Assembly (NCBI GenBank): GCA_963751105.1
Contig: CAVVTG010000002.1
Span: 1,054,001-1,118,000, forward strand
Length of the DNA stretch: 64,000 nucleotides
Reading direction: 5' to 3'
DNA from: JACVRW01 sp963751105
GTDB taxonomy: Bacteria > Actinomycetota > Thermoleophilia > Solirubrobacterales > Thermoleophilaceae
Shown: positions 56,246 through 64,000 of the stretch, piece by piece
How positions within the stretch are numbered: the first letter of the stretch is position 1
Layout: the number at the start of each line of letters is the position of its first letter
Program-made: the position numbers and the translations under genes
The notes under the pieces: model-generated
Databases searched by the model: none
Told to the model about the DNA's origin: nothing
Seen by the model: only the letters and a program-made list of their open reading frames with translations

Positions 56246-56557
56246 ATGGCCTACGTCGTATCGGCGCTGTGGCGAGCCAACGAGGGCGAGGAGGAGCGCA
56301 TCGTCCGGATCATCGAGGAGATGACCGAGCCCTCGAGGGCCGAGCCCGGCAACCTCTTCTACCAGGCGCACCGCACGGCCGAGGACCCGCGCCTCTTCTA
56401 TCTGTACGAGCAGTACGTGGACGAGGCCGGCTACCAGGCGCACATGGACTCCGAGCACTTCCAGCGGCTGGTGGTGGGGGAGGCCATCCCGCACCTCGAG
56501 TCACGTGAGCGGGCGTTCTACGAGACCATGATCGACGACGCCGGCGGGCTTCGGTGA
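56246..56557 (+). CDS. Antibiotic biosynthesis monooxygenase (ABM) domain protein
   Basis: A 103-residue single-domain ABM protein. It has the typical pattern of an N-terminal strand, a helix with EERIVRIIEEM, SRAEPGNLFYQAHRT, FYLYEQYVDEAGYQAHMDSEHFQ and a C-terminal helix. Such proteins can be cofactor-free monooxygenases or non-catalytic. It lies between the FAH-family gene and a CoxG-like gene and is probably part of the same pathway. Confidence 0.82.
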   Translation: MAYVVSALWRANEGEEERIVRIIEEMTEPSRAEPGNLFYQAHRTAEDPRLFYLYEQYVDEAGYQAHMDSEHFQRLVVGEAIPHLESRERAFYETMIDDAGGLR

Positions 56558-57366
56558 AGCTCGTGAACGAGCTGACCGTGCCGGCCTCGGTGGACGAGGC
56601 GTGGCGCGTCCTGCTCGACGTCGAGCGCGTGGCGCCGTGCCTCCCGGGCGCCAGCATCACGGGTTCCGAGGACGATCGCTGGCACGGCACGATGAAGGTC
56701 AAGATCGGCCCCATCGCGTCCACCTACGACGGCACGATCGAGATAGCGGAGGCCGACGAGGCCGCCCGCCGCGCGGTGCTGCGGGCCAGGGCGAGCGACG
56801 CCCGCGGCAAGGGCGGCGCCGAGGCCACCATCACGTCGACCATGGCCGAGGTGCCCGAGGGCACCCGGGTGAACGTCGAGACCGACCTGAACGTCACCGG
56901 CCCGGCCGCACAGTTCGGCCGCGGGGTGATGCAGGAGGTGAGCGCGAAGATGATGGACCGCTTCGCCGACTGCCTGGCCGGGCAGATGGGGATGAGCGAA
57001 GCGCCCTCCGCCGCTTCGGCCGCCTCCGCCCCGACGACCGCAGAGCCCACGGCCGGCGCAGCCGTGGCCGCCGCTTCGGTGGCGGTGGCGGCGGCCCTTC
57101 CGGCCGACGTGCCCACGCCCCCGCCGCACGAGCCCCGGATGAGGCTGCCGGGCGGTGGTGAGGCGGTCATCGGGAACGGCGCCGCCGCGCCCGCCGCGCC
57201 GCACGCCCCTGCCGCCGCGGCCCCTGCCGAACGCCCGACCGACGAGGTGCTCGACCTCGGCGAGCTCACGGGCGGCGCGGTCATGAAGCGCGTGCTGCCG
57301 CTGGCCGGCGTGCTGGTAGCCGGCGCCGGCGTGGCGCTGGCTGTGATGTTGAGGCGGCGCCGGTGA
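56554..57366 (+). CDS. CoxG-like SRPBCC protein with C-terminal membrane anchor
   Basis: The 270-residue protein has an N-terminal SRPBCC domain (about 1-150) resembling CoxG of carbon monoxide dehydrogenase clusters (PASVDEAWRVLLDVERVAPCLPGA, VKIGPI). An Ala/Pro-rich low-complexity linker (about 150-240) and a C-terminal membrane helix (LAGVLVAGAGVALAVMLRRRR) follow. CoxG is linked to recruiting the hydroxylase to the membrane. Here it would anchor the molybdenum hydroxylase, by analogy. Coupled to the flanking genes by 4-base overlaps. Confidence 0.84.
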   Translation: MKLVNELTVPASVDEAWRVLLDVERVAPCLPGASITGSEDDRWHGTMKVKIGPIASTYDGTIEIAEADEAARRAVLRARASDARGKGGAEATITSTMAEVPEGTRVNVETDLNVTGPAAQFGRGVMQEVSAKMMDRFADCLAGQMGMSEAPSAASAASAPTTAEPTAGAAVAAASVAVAAALPADVPTPPPHEPRMRLPGGGEAVIGNGAAAPAAPHAPAAAAPAERPTDEVLDLGELTGGAVMKRVLPLAGVLVAGAGVALAVMLRRRR

Positions 57367-58046
57367 GCGAATCCGAAGCCACCCAGACGCTTCCCTTCAC
57401 CCGGAGCAACCTGCGCGAGCAGATCAAGGACGTGATCCTGCAGCGCATCGTGGAGGGCAGCTACGAGCCGGGCAGCCGCCTGGTGGAGACCCGGATCGCC
57501 CAGGAGCTGGGGGTCAGCCAGGCGCCCGTCCGCGAAGCGCTGCGCGACCTCGAGCAGGTCGGCTGCGTGGTGCACGAGCCCTACCGCGGCTGCTCGGTGC
57601 GCGCCTTCTCGGCTGAGGAGCTCATGGACGCCTTCCCGGTGCGTGCCGCCCTCGAGGCGCTGGCCGCCGGGCTGGCCGCCGAGCGCATAGACGACGACGG
57701 GCTGGAAGAGCTCGAGGGTCTGATCGAGCGCATGCGGGCCGCGGCGCGCGACGGCGACGCTCATGAGCAGTCGCAGGCCAACGCCTCCTTTCACGCCACC
57801 ATCGTGCGCGCCTCGGGCAACGGCACGCTGGTCCACCAGTGGAGCATGCTCGAGCCCTACTCGCGCACCTATCTGACCGTGTCGCGGCCGGGCATCGACC
57901 TGGTGGCGCTCTCTGAGCGCCACGTCCCGGTCGTCGAGGCGCTGCGCCGCCGGGATGCGGAGGCCGCCTCGCAGGCAATGCACGACCACCTCATGGGCGC
58001 GTCCGAGCTGCTGCGCGACAGCGGCGACGAGGAGGCGAAGCGGTGA
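57363..58046 (+). CDS. GntR-family transcriptional regulator with FCD domain
   Basis: The 227-residue protein has a winged helix-turn-helix (about 15-80, with EPGSRLVETRIAQELGVSQAPVREALRDLE) and an all-helical FCD ligand domain to about 215. FCD regulators are usually repressors released by a metabolite of the pathway they control. It sits mid-operon and is co-translated with its neighbours, suggesting autoregulation of this catabolic operon. The ligand and operators are unknown. Confidence 0.88.
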   Translation: MSESEATQTLPFTRSNLREQIKDVILQRIVEGSYEPGSRLVETRIAQELGVSQAPVREALRDLEQVGCVVHEPYRGCSVRAFSAEELMDAFPVRAALEALAAGLAAERIDDDGLEELEGLIERMRAAARDGDAHEQSQANASFHATIVRASGNGTLVHQWSMLEPYSRTYLTVSRPGIDLVALSERHVPVVEALRRRDAEAASQAMHDHLMGASELLRDSGDEEAKR

Positions 58047-58762
58047 GGCGCATAGTCGATCTGTCCATGCCGGTCCACGCGGACATGCTGACCTTTCCCC
58101 GGGTTCCGCCGCCGGCGCTGGCCGTGCTCGAGACCCACGAGCAGTTCGCGGAGCGGATCGGCGCCACCGAGTACGGCGTGACCTCGCTCACCGCCCACTG
58201 CCTGGTGGTCCAGGACGACCACGTGGGCACGCACTGCGACGCCCGCCGCCACATCGTCCCCGACGCGGGCGGCCCCGAGACGATCCCGCTCGACTGGTGT
58301 GTCTCCGACGGCGTGCTGCTCGACTTCAGGGCCGCGGAGAGCGGGCACGGCATCACCGCGGCCGAGGTGGAGGCCGAGCTCGACCGCATCGAGTACACGG
58401 TCAAGGAGCGCGACATCGTCGTGATCCACACCGGCGCCGGGGCCTACAACACCGAGGAGCGCTACCGGACCGACCACTGCGGAATGACCGCCGAGGCCAC
58501 CCGCTGGCTGATCGAGCGAGGCGTGCGGATGATGGGCATCGACGCCATCACCTTCGACCCGCCCGTGTGGGCGATGTTCGAGCGCGAGCAGTTCTGGGAG
58601 GCACACCGGGTGATGTGGGACGAGGAGTACTGGCACCTCGAGAACCTCATGAACCTCGAGGAGATCGGCCGCCCGCACGGCTTCCAGCTCGTGGTGCTGC
58701 CGGTGAAGTGGGTGGGGGTCACGGCCTCCCCTGTGCGAGCGATTGCGATCGTGGACGAATGA
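58043..58762 (+). CDS. Cyclase-family metal-dependent hydrolase
   Basis: A 239-residue cyclase/kynurenine-formamidase-type hydrolase with the metal-binding motif HVGTHCDARRH at residues 60-70 (family HxGTHxDxxxH). It is intact, unlike the homologue at 16061, which needs frame correction. It likely opens a cyclic amide, lactone or similar bond, with the substrate unknown. ATG of the next gene overlaps its stop, and the GntR stop overlaps its start. Confidence 0.88.
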   Translation: MRRIVDLSMPVHADMLTFPRVPPPALAVLETHEQFAERIGATEYGVTSLTAHCLVVQDDHVGTHCDARRHIVPDAGGPETIPLDWCVSDGVLLDFRAAESGHGITAAEVEAELDRIEYTVKERDIVVIHTGAGAYNTEERYRTDHCGMTAEATRWLIERGVRMMGIDAITFDPPVWAMFEREQFWEAHRVMWDEEYWHLENLMNLEEIGRPHGFQLVVLPVKWVGVTASPVRAIAIVDE

Positions 58763-59670
58763 GCGTGCTGCGCTTCGCAGAGTCCGGCTGCCGCGAGGTG
58801 GAGAGCGCGGGCGGCAAGGGAGCCTCGCTGGCGCGGATGGCCGAGCTCGGTCTGCCCGTGCCGCCGGGGTTCGTGGTGCACGCCACGGCACTGGCCGAGA
58901 GCCTGCCCGACGGCGGCGACGAGCTGCGAGCCGTGCTCGCGGAGGGCGCCGGTGAGCAGGCGGCCGACCGCGCTCAGGAGCTCATACGGGCCGTGGAGCC
59001 GTCGCCGGAGCTGGTCGAGGCCGTGGGGGAGGCGCACGCCGAGCTGGGCGACGAGGTACACGTGGCTGTGCGCTCGAGCGCCTGTGCCGAGGACTCGGAG
59101 ACCGCCAGCTACGCCGGCCAGCAGGAGACCTACCTGCACGTGCGCGGCGTCGAGGCGGTGATGGACCGGGTGCGCGACTGCTGGGCATCGTTCTTCTCCG
59201 AGCGCGCGCTGTTCTACCGGGAGCAGAAGGGCTCGCTCGACGACATCGCCATGGCGGTGGTGGTGCAGCGGATGGTGGCCGCGGACGCCGCGGGTGTCCT
59301 GTTCACCATGGACCCGGTGCGACGGCGCCGCGACCGCATGGTGGTGGAGGCGGTGTTCGGGCTCGGCGAGGCCGCCGTGTCGGGCCAGGTGACCCCCGAC
59401 CATTTCGTTCTCGCCCGCGACGGTCAGGTCAAGAAGGAGAAGCTGACCGTGCAGCCGTTCGCCATCGTCAGCGCTCCCGACGGCGGGACCGTCGAGCGCG
59501 AGCTCGATCCCGACGAGGGCGGCAATCCGGCCGTGGACCAGGAGACCCTGAAGGCACTGGCCGCCCTGGGGGCGGACCTGGAGGAGCGGCTGGGCACGCC
59601 CCAGGACATCGAGTGGGCGGTGGAGGACGGCGAGCTGTTCGTGCTGCAGGCCCGGCCGGTGACCACGTGA
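58759..59670 (+). CDS. ATP-grasp dikinase domain protein (PEP synthase N-terminal half)
   Basis: This 303-residue protein is the ATP-grasp nucleotide-binding part of the PEP synthase/PPDK family alone. It has GGKGASLARM, VRSSACAEDSETASYAGQ, MVAADAAGVLFTMDP and the end GTPQDIEWAVEDG...LQARPVT. There is no swivel His and no PEP/pyruvate TIM barrel. It would autophosphorylate the swivel subunit at 50329-52056. The two-polypeptide arrangement with a missing TIM barrel resembles phenylphosphate synthase (70 and 40 kDa subunits). The target substrate is unknown. Confidence 0.82.
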   Translation: MSVLRFAESGCREVESAGGKGASLARMAELGLPVPPGFVVHATALAESLPDGGDELRAVLAEGAGEQAADRAQELIRAVEPSPELVEAVGEAHAELGDEVHVAVRSSACAEDSETASYAGQQETYLHVRGVEAVMDRVRDCWASFFSERALFYREQKGSLDDIAMAVVVQRMVAADAAGVLFTMDPVRRRRDRMVVEAVFGLGEAAVSGQVTPDHFVLARDGQVKKEKLTVQPFAIVSAPDGGTVERELDPDEGGNPAVDQETLKALAALGADLEERLGTPQDIEWAVEDGELFVLQARPVTT

Positions 59671-61070
59671 CAGAGCTGGTCGAGCGCGCGCGGCAGTGGA
59701 TGGCCGAGGTGCATCCTCACTACGCCCACATGGAGCGCGCCCTCTACTGGGCGCAGCGCCTGGACCCGGACGCCAGCGAGGCCGTGCGGGTGGCGGCAGT
59801 GACCCACGACGCCGAGCGTGCCTATCCCGATCCCGAGCCGAGGTGGGACTCGGCGGTGTCCTGGGACGACCCCGACTACAACCGCTGGCACCAGGAGCGC
59901 TGCGCGCGGATCGTCGGCGAATGGCTGCGCGAGCAGGCGGCCGAGCCCGCGCTGGTGAAGGAGGTCGAGGCGCTGGTGCGCGTCCACGAGGAGGGTGGCT
60001 GGCGCGAGGCCGATGTGGTGCAGGCCGCGGACTCGCTGTCCTTCCTCGAGACGATGATGGGCCTGGTGGCCGGCTGGATCCAGTCGGGGCGCACGTCCCG
60101 AGAGCGGGCCGTCGGCAAGGCCCGCCACTCGCTCGACCGGATCGCGCCCGGTCTCACCGCCGCGCGCGAGGAGGCCGCTCCCCTGCTGGCCGCTGCCCTG
60201 CAGCGCCTGGCCGCGGTCCCGGCGCCCGCAGAGGTGCTGGAGGCGGCCCGGCTGGTTCGCGGTGGACGTGTCTTCACCCTGGCCCGGGACCGCTTTCCCC
60301 GCATGCCGCTGTTTCCCGGCCACCCCAACTTCGAGGTGCTGTCCTACCGCACCCCGCAGGGCATCCGCGCCGCGGGCGACCAGCCCTGGGGCCGCGGCAA
60401 CGAGGCCGGGTTGGGCTACATGTCCGAGCTGGTGATGGGCACCACCCACAGCGGCGCCCACATCGACGCCCACGCCCACATGACCATCGGGGATGGGGAC
60501 CGCTGGAACGGCGGCTCGGCGGCCGAGCACCTGGGCGACTTCGGGCCGCTGCGCGGCGACGCCACCGAGATCCCGCCGCTGTGGCGACGCGGCGTGCTCT
60601 ACGACGTGCCCGCCCACCGCGGTGTCCCGTTCCTCGGCCGCGGCGAGGCCGTGGGCGCGCACGAGCTGAAGGCGATCGAGGCCGCCACCGGCGTGGGGGC
60701 GGGGGCCGGCGACGTGGCGCTCGTGCGCACCGGCTACATGCGCCACTGGCCCGACGAAGATCTCATGGCCGAGCACCGCGGGCCCGGCCCGGACATCTCC
60801 GCCGCCCGGCTGCTCTCCGAGCGGGGTGTGGTGGCCACGGGCTCTGACACCGAGACCTACGAGGTGCAGCCGGCGCCCGACCGCGGCGAGCCGTCGAACC
60901 CGCAGCCGGTGCACACGCTGCTCCTGATCGAAAGGGGTATCTACATCATGGAGAGCCTCGACCTGGAGGAGCTGGCGGCCGCGGGCGCGCGCGAGTTCCT
61001 GTTCGTGGCCCTGCCCCTGCGGATCCGGGGGGCCACCGGCTCGATGATCGATCCCGTGGCGGTCACCTGA
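59667..61070 (+). CDS. HD-domain/cyclase-family fusion protein
   Basis: The 467-residue protein joins an N-terminal HD-type domain (about 1-185) to a cyclase-family hydrolase (about 195-467). The HD part has His21, His47-Asp48 (THDAERA) and Asp122, the metal-ligand pattern. The cyclase motif is HSGAHIDAHAH at 261-271, with Ala in place of Thr. The two halves are continuous in frame with a short linker (PAPAEVLEAARL), so this is not a frame artefact. I know of no characterised protein with this fusion. The HD half could remove a phosphate from the dikinase product before ring opening, but that is speculation. Confidence 0.72.
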   Translation: MTELVERARQWMAEVHPHYAHMERALYWAQRLDPDASEAVRVAAVTHDAERAYPDPEPRWDSAVSWDDPDYNRWHQERCARIVGEWLREQAAEPALVKEVEALVRVHEEGGWREADVVQAADSLSFLETMMGLVAGWIQSGRTSRERAVGKARHSLDRIAPGLTAAREEAAPLLAAALQRLAAVPAPAEVLEAARLVRGGRVFTLARDRFPRMPLFPGHPNFEVLSYRTPQGIRAAGDQPWGRGNEAGLGYMSELVMGTTHSGAHIDAHAHMTIGDGDRWNGGSAAEHLGDFGPLRGDATEIPPLWRRGVLYDVPAHRGVPFLGRGEAVGAHELKAIEAATGVGAGAGDVALVRTGYMRHWPDEDLMAEHRGPGPDISAARLLSERGVVATGSDTETYEVQPAPDRGEPSNPQPVHTLLLIERGIYIMESLDLEELAAAGAREFLFVALPLRIRGATGSMIDPVAVT

Positions 61071-62114
61071 TGCGGGCGCTGGTGGTGCACGAGCCCGAAC
61101 ACTTCTCGGTCGAGGACGTGCCGCGTCCCGAGCCCGGGCCGTTCGAGGTGCTGTGCCGGGTCGAGGCGGTGGCCATCTGCGGCACCGACCCGCACATCAT
61201 CGCCGGCGACTATCCGGGCTTCTGGCCGAAGGAGTTCCCCTTCATCCCCGGCCACGAATGGGTGGGCGAGGTGATCGAGTTGGGGCCGGGGGCCTCGGAC
61301 CTCGGCTGGGAGACCGGTACGCGCGTGGCGGGCACCTCGCACGCCGGCTGCGGCTACTGCCGGCTGTGCGTGGAGGGCCGCTACAACATCTGCGAGAACT
61401 TCGGCGACGAGCGGCTGCACAGCCAGTACGGGCACTACACCCAGGGCTCGTACGCCGACTACGTGGTTCACTCGGTGAAGAGCGTGTTCGCGGTGCCGGA
61501 CTCGCTCTCGGACGAGGAGGCGGCGATGCTCGATCCCGTCTCGATCGCCCTCCACACCGTCAAGCGCGGCGGCCAGGCGCCGGGCGACACGGTGACGGTG
61601 GTCGGCCCCGGCGTGATGGGCCTCCTGGTGGCCGAGTGCGCCCGCGCCCTGGGCGCGGCGCGCGTGATCGTTGTTGGCCGCGGCGCCCGGCTGGCCAAGG
61701 CGGGCGAGCTCGGGCACGAAACCGTCGACTTCACCGAGGAGGACGCAGTGGAGGGAGTGCGCGAGCGCACCGGCCGGGCGCGGCGCCGACGTGGCCATCG
61801 AGTGCTCCGGCGATCCCGAGTCGGTGGGCCGCTGCATCGACGCCGTGCGCAAGGGGGGACGGGTGGCGGTGATCGGCATCCCGCTCGAGCCGGCGCCCAT
61901 CCCGCTGCGCCGGCTGGTGCTCGACGAGATCGAGCTCACCGGCGTGCGGGCCGCGGCCGGCGAGATGCCGGAGGCGATCGCCCTGGTCGCGGCGGGGCGT
62001 CTGCGGCTGAAGGAGCTCGTGACGCACCGCTTCCCGCTCGAGGACTTCGCCGACGCGTACCGCGTCTTCACCGAGCGCGAGGACGGCGCTCTCAAGGTGA
62101 TCGTGCGTCCGTGA
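61070..62114 (+). CDS. Zinc-dependent alcohol dehydrogenase (frameshifted)
   Basis: The family sequence shows an MDR-type zinc alcohol dehydrogenase of about 347 residues. It has the catalytic zinc ligands in AICGTDPH and PGHEWVG, the structural four-Cys motif CGYCRLC...C near 100, and the cofactor loop GPGVMGLLVAE. The frame breaks at the GGG at 61776-61778: removing one G restores GADVAIECSG and the normal C-terminus. Left uncorrected, the frame would run on into the MFS gene as a false fusion. ATG shares a base with the upstream stop. Likely oxidises an alcohol intermediate. Confidence 0.82.
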
Positions 62115-63301
62115 CAGGTCGTGCGGGCTTGTTCCTTCTGGCCGCGCTGTTCCTCGGCGCGCTCGCCCTGCGCCCTCAGCTGGTGGGCGTGGGCCCACTG
62201 CTGCCCGAGATCGACGAGGACCTCGGCGTCTCTCACGCCGTGGCGGGCCTGCTCGGGACCATCCCGGTGCTGTGCATGGGGCTGTTCGCGCCGCCCGCGG
62301 CCTACGTGGCCGCGCGACTGGGCACGCGCGGCGCTATCGGCGCCTGCCTCGCCGGGATCGCCGTCTTCGGGATCGCCCGCGCGGTGGCTCCCGGCGCGCC
62401 GCTGGTGCTGGCGCTCACTTTTCCGATCGGCGTGGGGATGGGGCTGGCCGGCGCGCTGATGCCGGTGGCGGTCAAGCAGCGCTTCGCCGACCGCCCGGCC
62501 TTCGCCAGCGGCGTGTACACCACGGGCATCAACATGGGCGCGGCGCTGTCGTCGGCGCTGGCCGTGCCCATCGCCGCGGCCTGGGGCGGATGGCGCGCGG
62601 CGCTCCTGGCCTTCTCGATCTGCACCGTCCTCTTCTTCGCCGGCTGGCTGTTGTTCACCCCGGCCGAGCGGGAACGGGTTCAGGCCGAGCCGCCGCCGCG
62701 CCTGCCCTGGGGCCGCCGGGTGGTATGGGCGCTGGCGGGCGTCTTCGCCCTGCAGTCGATCGTCTACTACGGCCTCGTGTCCTGGATGCCCGACTCCTTC
62801 CAGGAGCGCGGCTGGAGCGACACGGATGCCGGGGCGCTCCTGGCGGTGATGACCATCGCCGCCCTGCCCAGCGGCCTGCTCGTGCCCTGGCTGGCCGACC
62901 GCGGCGGCTCGCGGCGGCAGTGGCTCACGCTCTGCGCGGGCTCGCTGTTCGTGGCCACCGTCGGGATCGCGGCGCTGCCCGGTGGCGGCTTCCTGTGGGC
63001 CATCCTGGCCGGCCTGGGGATCGGGGCGACCTTCCCGCTCACCATGACCCTGCCGCTCGACGTGGCCGGCAACCCGGCCGACACCGGGGCGGTGGTGGGG
63101 CTCATGCTGGGTGCCGGCTACACCATCACCGCGGTCGGCCCGATCATGCTGGGTGCGGTGCGCGACGCCACCGGCTCGTTCTCGGCCAGCCTGTGGGTGC
63201 TCGTGGCGGTGGCCGCCGGGTTCGTGGCCTCGGTGCTGCCGCTGTCGCCGCGGCGACTGCGGCCCCCGGAGCGTCTGGAGGCGGAGGTGGTGGCCCCGTG
63301 A
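62111..63301 (+). CDS. MFS transporter (CynX/NimT-like)
   Basis: The 396-residue protein has 12 predicted membrane helices. It resembles CynX/NimT-family MFS members, with LRPQLVGVGPLLPEIDEDLGVSHAVAGLLGTIPVLCMGLFAP near the start and GVYTTGINMGAALSSALAVP near residue 135. It probably imports or exports the pathway's substrate. GTG overlaps the corrected stop of the alcohol dehydrogenase, and its own stop overlaps the BKACE gene, so it belongs to this operon. Confidence 0.87.
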   Translation: MTGRAGLFLLAALFLGALALRPQLVGVGPLLPEIDEDLGVSHAVAGLLGTIPVLCMGLFAPPAAYVAARLGTRGAIGACLAGIAVFGIARAVAPGAPLVLALTFPIGVGMGLAGALMPVAVKQRFADRPAFASGVYTTGINMGAALSSALAVPIAAAWGGWRAALLAFSICTVLFFAGWLLFTPAERERVQAEPPPRLPWGRRVVWALAGVFALQSIVYYGLVSWMPDSFQERGWSDTDAGALLAVMTIAALPSGLLVPWLADRGGSRRQWLTLCAGSLFVATVGIAALPGGGFLWAILAGLGIGATFPLTMTLPLDVAGNPADTGAVVGLMLGAGYTITAVGPIMLGAVRDATGSFSASLWVLVAVAAGFVASVLPLSPRRLRPPERLEAEVVAP

Positions 63302-64000
63302 GCCTCCAACCGGTCTTCCTCTCGTGTGCGCTGACCGGCGGCATGAGCGTGCCCGGCCAGAGCGCGGCGATCCCCGTCACGCCGGAGGAGATCGTCGGCT
63401 CCGCGGAGGGCGCATCCAACGCGGGCGCGGCCATCGTGCACGTGCACGTGCGCGAGCCGGACACGGGCAAGCCGGTGGCCGACCTGGGCCTCTTCCGCGA
63501 GGTGCTCGCCGGCATCGGCGAGCGCTGCGACGCGATCGCCCAGCCCACCAGCGGCGGCGGAGTGGGGATGACGATCGAGGAGCGCGCCCGGGTGGTCACG
63601 GAGTGTCGCCCCGAGATGGCCACCTTCAACTGCGGCAGCTTCAACTTCGGGATCTTCCAGGTCCACCACCGCCCCGAGATGGCGGACTGGGAGACCGAGT
63701 ACCTGGAGTCCACGCGCGACTACGTATTTCGCAACACCTTCAGCGACCTCTACCGGCTGTCCGAGCTGTTCCGGGAGGCGGGCACCAAGCCGGAGTACGA
63801 GGCCTACGACGTCGGCCACCTCTACAACCTCCATCACCTGGCCGAGCAGGGGCTGGTGGACTTCCCCTTCCACGTCCAGTTCGTGCTCGGCGTGCTGGGC
63901 GCCAACGCAGCCTCGATCGAGCAGCTGCTGCACATGCGCACAACCGCGGTTTCGCTGTTCGGGGAGGACCGCTTCACCTGGTCGGCGGCCGGGGTGGGCT
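63298..64000 (+). CDS. BKACE (3-keto-5-aminohexanoate cleavage) family protein, partial
   Basis: The visible 234 residues are the N-terminal part of a beta-keto acid cleavage enzyme (DUF849/BKACE family). The His-x-His metal motif in IVHVHVRE (His48, His50) and the TSGGGVGMT and FNCGSFNFG segments are characteristic. BKACE enzymes condense a beta-keto acid with acetyl-CoA to acetoacetate and a CoA ester. The natural acid here is unknown. The gene runs off the right edge. It is the last visible gene of the catabolic operon. Confidence 0.86.
   Translation, partial: MSLQPVFLSCALTGGMSVPGQSAAIPVTPEEIVGSAEGASNAGAAIVHVHVREPDTGKPVADLGLFREVLAGIGERCDAIAQPTSGGGVGMTIEERARVVTECRPEMATFNCGSFNFGIFQVHHRPEMADWETEYLESTRDYVFRNTFSDLYRLSELFREAGTKPEYEAYDVGHLYNLHHLAEQGLVDFPFHVQFVLGVLGANAASIEQLLHMRTTAVSLFGEDRFTWSAAGVG

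Noticed and set aside
61070..63301. Apparent 743-residue fusion of alcohol dehydrogenase with an MFS transporter
   Set aside because: The alcohol dehydrogenase sequence continues in another frame after 61776 to its own stop at 62112-62114, where the MFS gene starts. The fusion is a by-product of one extra base.

Overview
The window is GC-rich bacterial chromosome, almost wholly coding, with short intergenic gaps and many 4-base start/stop overlaps. Gene content points to a high-GC actinobacterium. The evidence is a liv operon with TTG starts, HadA/HadB-like hydratases, exported ferritin-like proteins, a PPi-type phosphofructokinase and many probably leaderless genes. Thermoleophilia (Solirubrobacterales/Gaiellales type) is my best guess, but that is inference. 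No rRNA, tRNA, CRISPR array, insertion sequence or phage gene was seen.

Layout. 1-8.9 kb: end of comEC, holA, an aldehyde dehydrogenase, rpsT, murJ, a small ferritin-like protein, lepA and a hydrolase. 9-13 kb: a methyltransferase, two exported ferritin-like proteins, a primary-type sigma factor and a HadA/HadB-like pair. 13-20.9 kb: heat-shock and RNA/ribosome genes (hrcA-dnaJ-prmA, yqeY, phoH-ybeY-era) with a cyclase, a HAD hydrolase and an acetyltransferase. 21-33.8 kb: hisIE-trpE-trpG-trpD-trpC, then moxR-DUF58-transglutaminase-htrA, then trpF-trpB-trpA, so the tryptophan genes are split by a four-gene envelope block. 33.8-50.1 kb: a DMT exporter, two small genes, PPi-type pfk, a branched-chain amino acid ABC transporter (two binding proteins, livHMGF), an AbiEi/DUF559-type protein, a TIGR01777 epimerase with an ACT-domain malic enzyme, polA and a small DMT transporter.

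50.3 kb to the right edge is the most interesting part: at least 14 same-strand genes, nearly all joined by overlapping stop/start codons. It encodes a phosphohistidine-swivel protein, a three-subunit molybdenum hydroxylase with a CoxG-like protein, a fumarylacetoacetate-hydrolase-family enzyme, a small monooxygenase, a GntR/FCD regulator, a cyclase-family hydrolase, a separate ATP-grasp dikinase half, an HD-domain/cyclase fusion, a zinc alcohol dehydrogenase, an MFS transporter and a BKACE-type beta-keto acid cleavage enzyme. It reads as a catabolic operon for an unidentified, probably cyclic, substrate. It includes a two-polypeptide dikinase resembling phenylphosphate synthase in architecture.

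Data quality: four genes (comEC with two sites, the cyclase at 16.1 kb, polA, the alcohol dehydrogenase) carry apparent single-base insertions, mostly in G or C runs. These look more like sequence errors than real pseudogenes.
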